A stretch of 44,811 nucleotides of DNA, taken from positions 1-44,811 of the forward strand of contig JABCPU010000509.1 of the NCBI GenBank assembly GCA_016800925.1. The letters run 5' to 3'. The notes under the pieces were generated by a model. That model ran no database searches and had not been told where the DNA came from. It saw nothing but the letters and a program-made list of their open reading frames with translations. How positions within the stretch are numbered: the stretch's first letter is position 1; each line of letters begins with the position of its first letter. Of the stretch, positions 43,597 through 44,811 are shown piece after piece. Source of the stretch: Suillus spraguei (Eukaryota > Basidiomycota > Agaricomycetes > Boletales > Suillaceae). Made by a program: the position numbers and the translations under genes.

Positions 43597-44345
43597 ATGG
43601 CAACCAAAGAATTTGAATACAAGATCGGTCAACCAAATGGTTTTGATGGAGATCGCGATAACTCTCGCGAGTTTATCCAGTTGTGCAATTTGCACTTTGA
43701 CATCAATGAAAAGCTTTACACCACCGACAAACAGAAGATCATTTTCATAACATCCTTCATGACCGAAAGAATGCCAAATCTTGGAAGAACAATTCCTTGA
43801 ACATGCCCAATCAACCGACACTCTGGACAAAAAGTTGGTTATGGGACATGGTGGATTTTATGAAAAGCTTCAAAGAAGCCTTCGAACCAGTGGATACCAA
43901 AGGAACCGCACTCACGAAACTCAGACCTCAAACAAGGAACTGGAGATCTTCACACCTATGTCGCTGACTTTGAGGCACTTGCAGCCAAGGCTCAGATCAC
44001 GACAATGCAACGAAGATCCAGTTCTTCCAAGATGGCCTTAATTGGGGTATCCTACAAAGCTTTTCGCAACAGGAGATGTCTGAAGTATTCAGAGAGTTGT
44101 GCTGCAATGCGTTGCTATTGACAACGCCCATCATCGCTTCAAGCCATGAGGACACGTCATGCTCCACAACAGAAGAAGAAGAACTATGGAATGCACGGTA
44201 CATTCCGAACCGTGATTCCAACGCAATGGTCGTAGATCGAATCTCCGATATGGAGAGATCCGAATGCATGAAGAAGGGACAATGCTTCGGATGCAAGAAG
44301 ACAGGACACCGCATCATAATTGTCCTGACAGAAAGAAGAAGACCC
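43597..44345 (+). pseudogene. gag: Gag of Gy-4, many single-base deletions
   Basis: The ATG at 43597 gives MATKEFEYKIGQPNGFDGDRDNSREF and keeps the frame that Gy-1 lost near 2731. From about 43770 on, numerous 1-base deletions change the frame (for example in AAATGCC, and near 43923 and 43999). The zinc knuckle is present near 44279 as CFGCKKTGHR followed by a 1-base deletion; restoring the alignment to Gy-1 shows a C-x2-C-x4-H-x4-C pattern. This copy supplies the evidence for what Gy-1 gag lost. Confidence 0.85.
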
Positions 44346-44399
44346 CGCTCCGACAAACGAAGTCAAAGAAGGAAGAAGAGATGAAGAAACTGTGAGACG

Positions 44400-44811
44400 G
44401 ATTGTCAGGATTTTTGACTTGGAGAAACAAAGACTCGACGTATGTTTCTCCCAATGTATTACTAAGACTTGTACGCGCTGTAGGTGAAAGAAAAGAACTT
44501 CGTGTCCCTATCACCCCACTCGCGTACTCGCTTAAAATCCGTCGACACCACCGCTGTATTGATTCAGGCGCAGCCGGAACTTCATCTCGAAGAGTTTGTG
44601 AAACTCCATCAAATCACACAAAAACTCAAACACCATTTCGAGTTACTACGGCAGATGGAACCCTTATAAAAGGAGGACCAATCACACACTACTGTCTCCT
44701 AGTGGTCAAATTGATGAATGACAACCATGTATGGAAAATTCAATATCACCAAACTAGGAAGAAGAGATCAAATCCTTCTGGGAATCCCGTGGTTATGAGC
44801 AATGAACCCAA
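44400..44811 (+). pseudogene. pol: Start of pol (protease) of Gy-4, cut by window end
   Basis: It matches Gy-1 3495-3910: TWRNKDSTYVSPNVLLRLVRAVG, the protease segment with DSG (broken by a 1-base deletion near 44560), and GKFNITKLGRRDQILLGIPW at the end. It continues beyond the window. Confidence 0.85.

Overview
This window looks like a heterochromatic transposon nest from a filamentous basidiomycete, probably an Agaricomycete. That is an inference from three things: the element types (a chromovirus, a copia element, LINEs with RNase H, a DD34E Tc1), the absence of any host gene, and strong CpG-to-TpG decay of the kind seen in methylated fungal repeats. I see no convincing single-copy cellular gene, tRNA or rRNA. 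Almost every base belongs to a mobile element or its debris, and most coding regions are broken.

The nest can be read as layers. The oldest visible host is a Ty1/copia element on the minus strand (gag near 30.9 kb, protease near 30 kb, integrase split over 29.7, 24.4, 23.4, 19.1 and 16.7 kb, first part of RT at 15.5 kb). It is cut by LINE-1 (plus strand, poly-A end at 15452), LINE-2 (minus strand, 24457-29652, with a 12-bp target duplication), a set of repeats here called family N (TGTA/TGTG...TACA ends), and the 5' LTR of a chromovirus (Gy-3) at 30937. LINE-1 is cut by a family N repeat, by a solo chromovirus LTR that holds a second solo LTR (family S3), and by a fragment of a repeat called R5. 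R5 in turn holds the one complete chromovirus, Gy-1 (2038-9642).

Gy-1 is a Ty3/gypsy chromovirus of 7605 bp. It has two LTRs of 473/474 bp that differ at only about seven positions, a CCCTT target duplication, gag, a pol with protease, RT, RNase H, integrase and C-terminal chromodomain, and a third ORF (ORF3) with a coiled coil and two zinc knuckles between pol and the 3' LTR. Its primer binding site is not tRNA-like. It is an exact 11-base complement of the predicted start of its own transcript, 33 bases after the TATA box, which points to Tf1-type self-priming. Parts of three other copies (Gy-2 at the left edge, Gy-3 split by an 8.4-kb insertion, Gy-4 at the right edge) are also present; Gy-3 and Gy-4 keep the same self-priming arrangement.

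From 32.7 to 41.1 kb, Gy-3 is interrupted by an 8.4-kb inverted-repeat (foldback) structure with no credible ORF. Its outer arms are arrays of a motif close to GACGGGTGGGCC, its inner arms are 150-180 bp satellite-like units in opposite orientation, and its core is an AT-rich palindrome. Two LTR-like insertions (family R6) sit in the arms. Family N repeats show a marked preference for NCGN tetranucleotides as 4-bp target duplications.

The decay of the coding regions is not random: all eight in-frame stops in Gy-1 pol are TGA, and wherever another copy can be aligned the partner usually shows a CGN codon.
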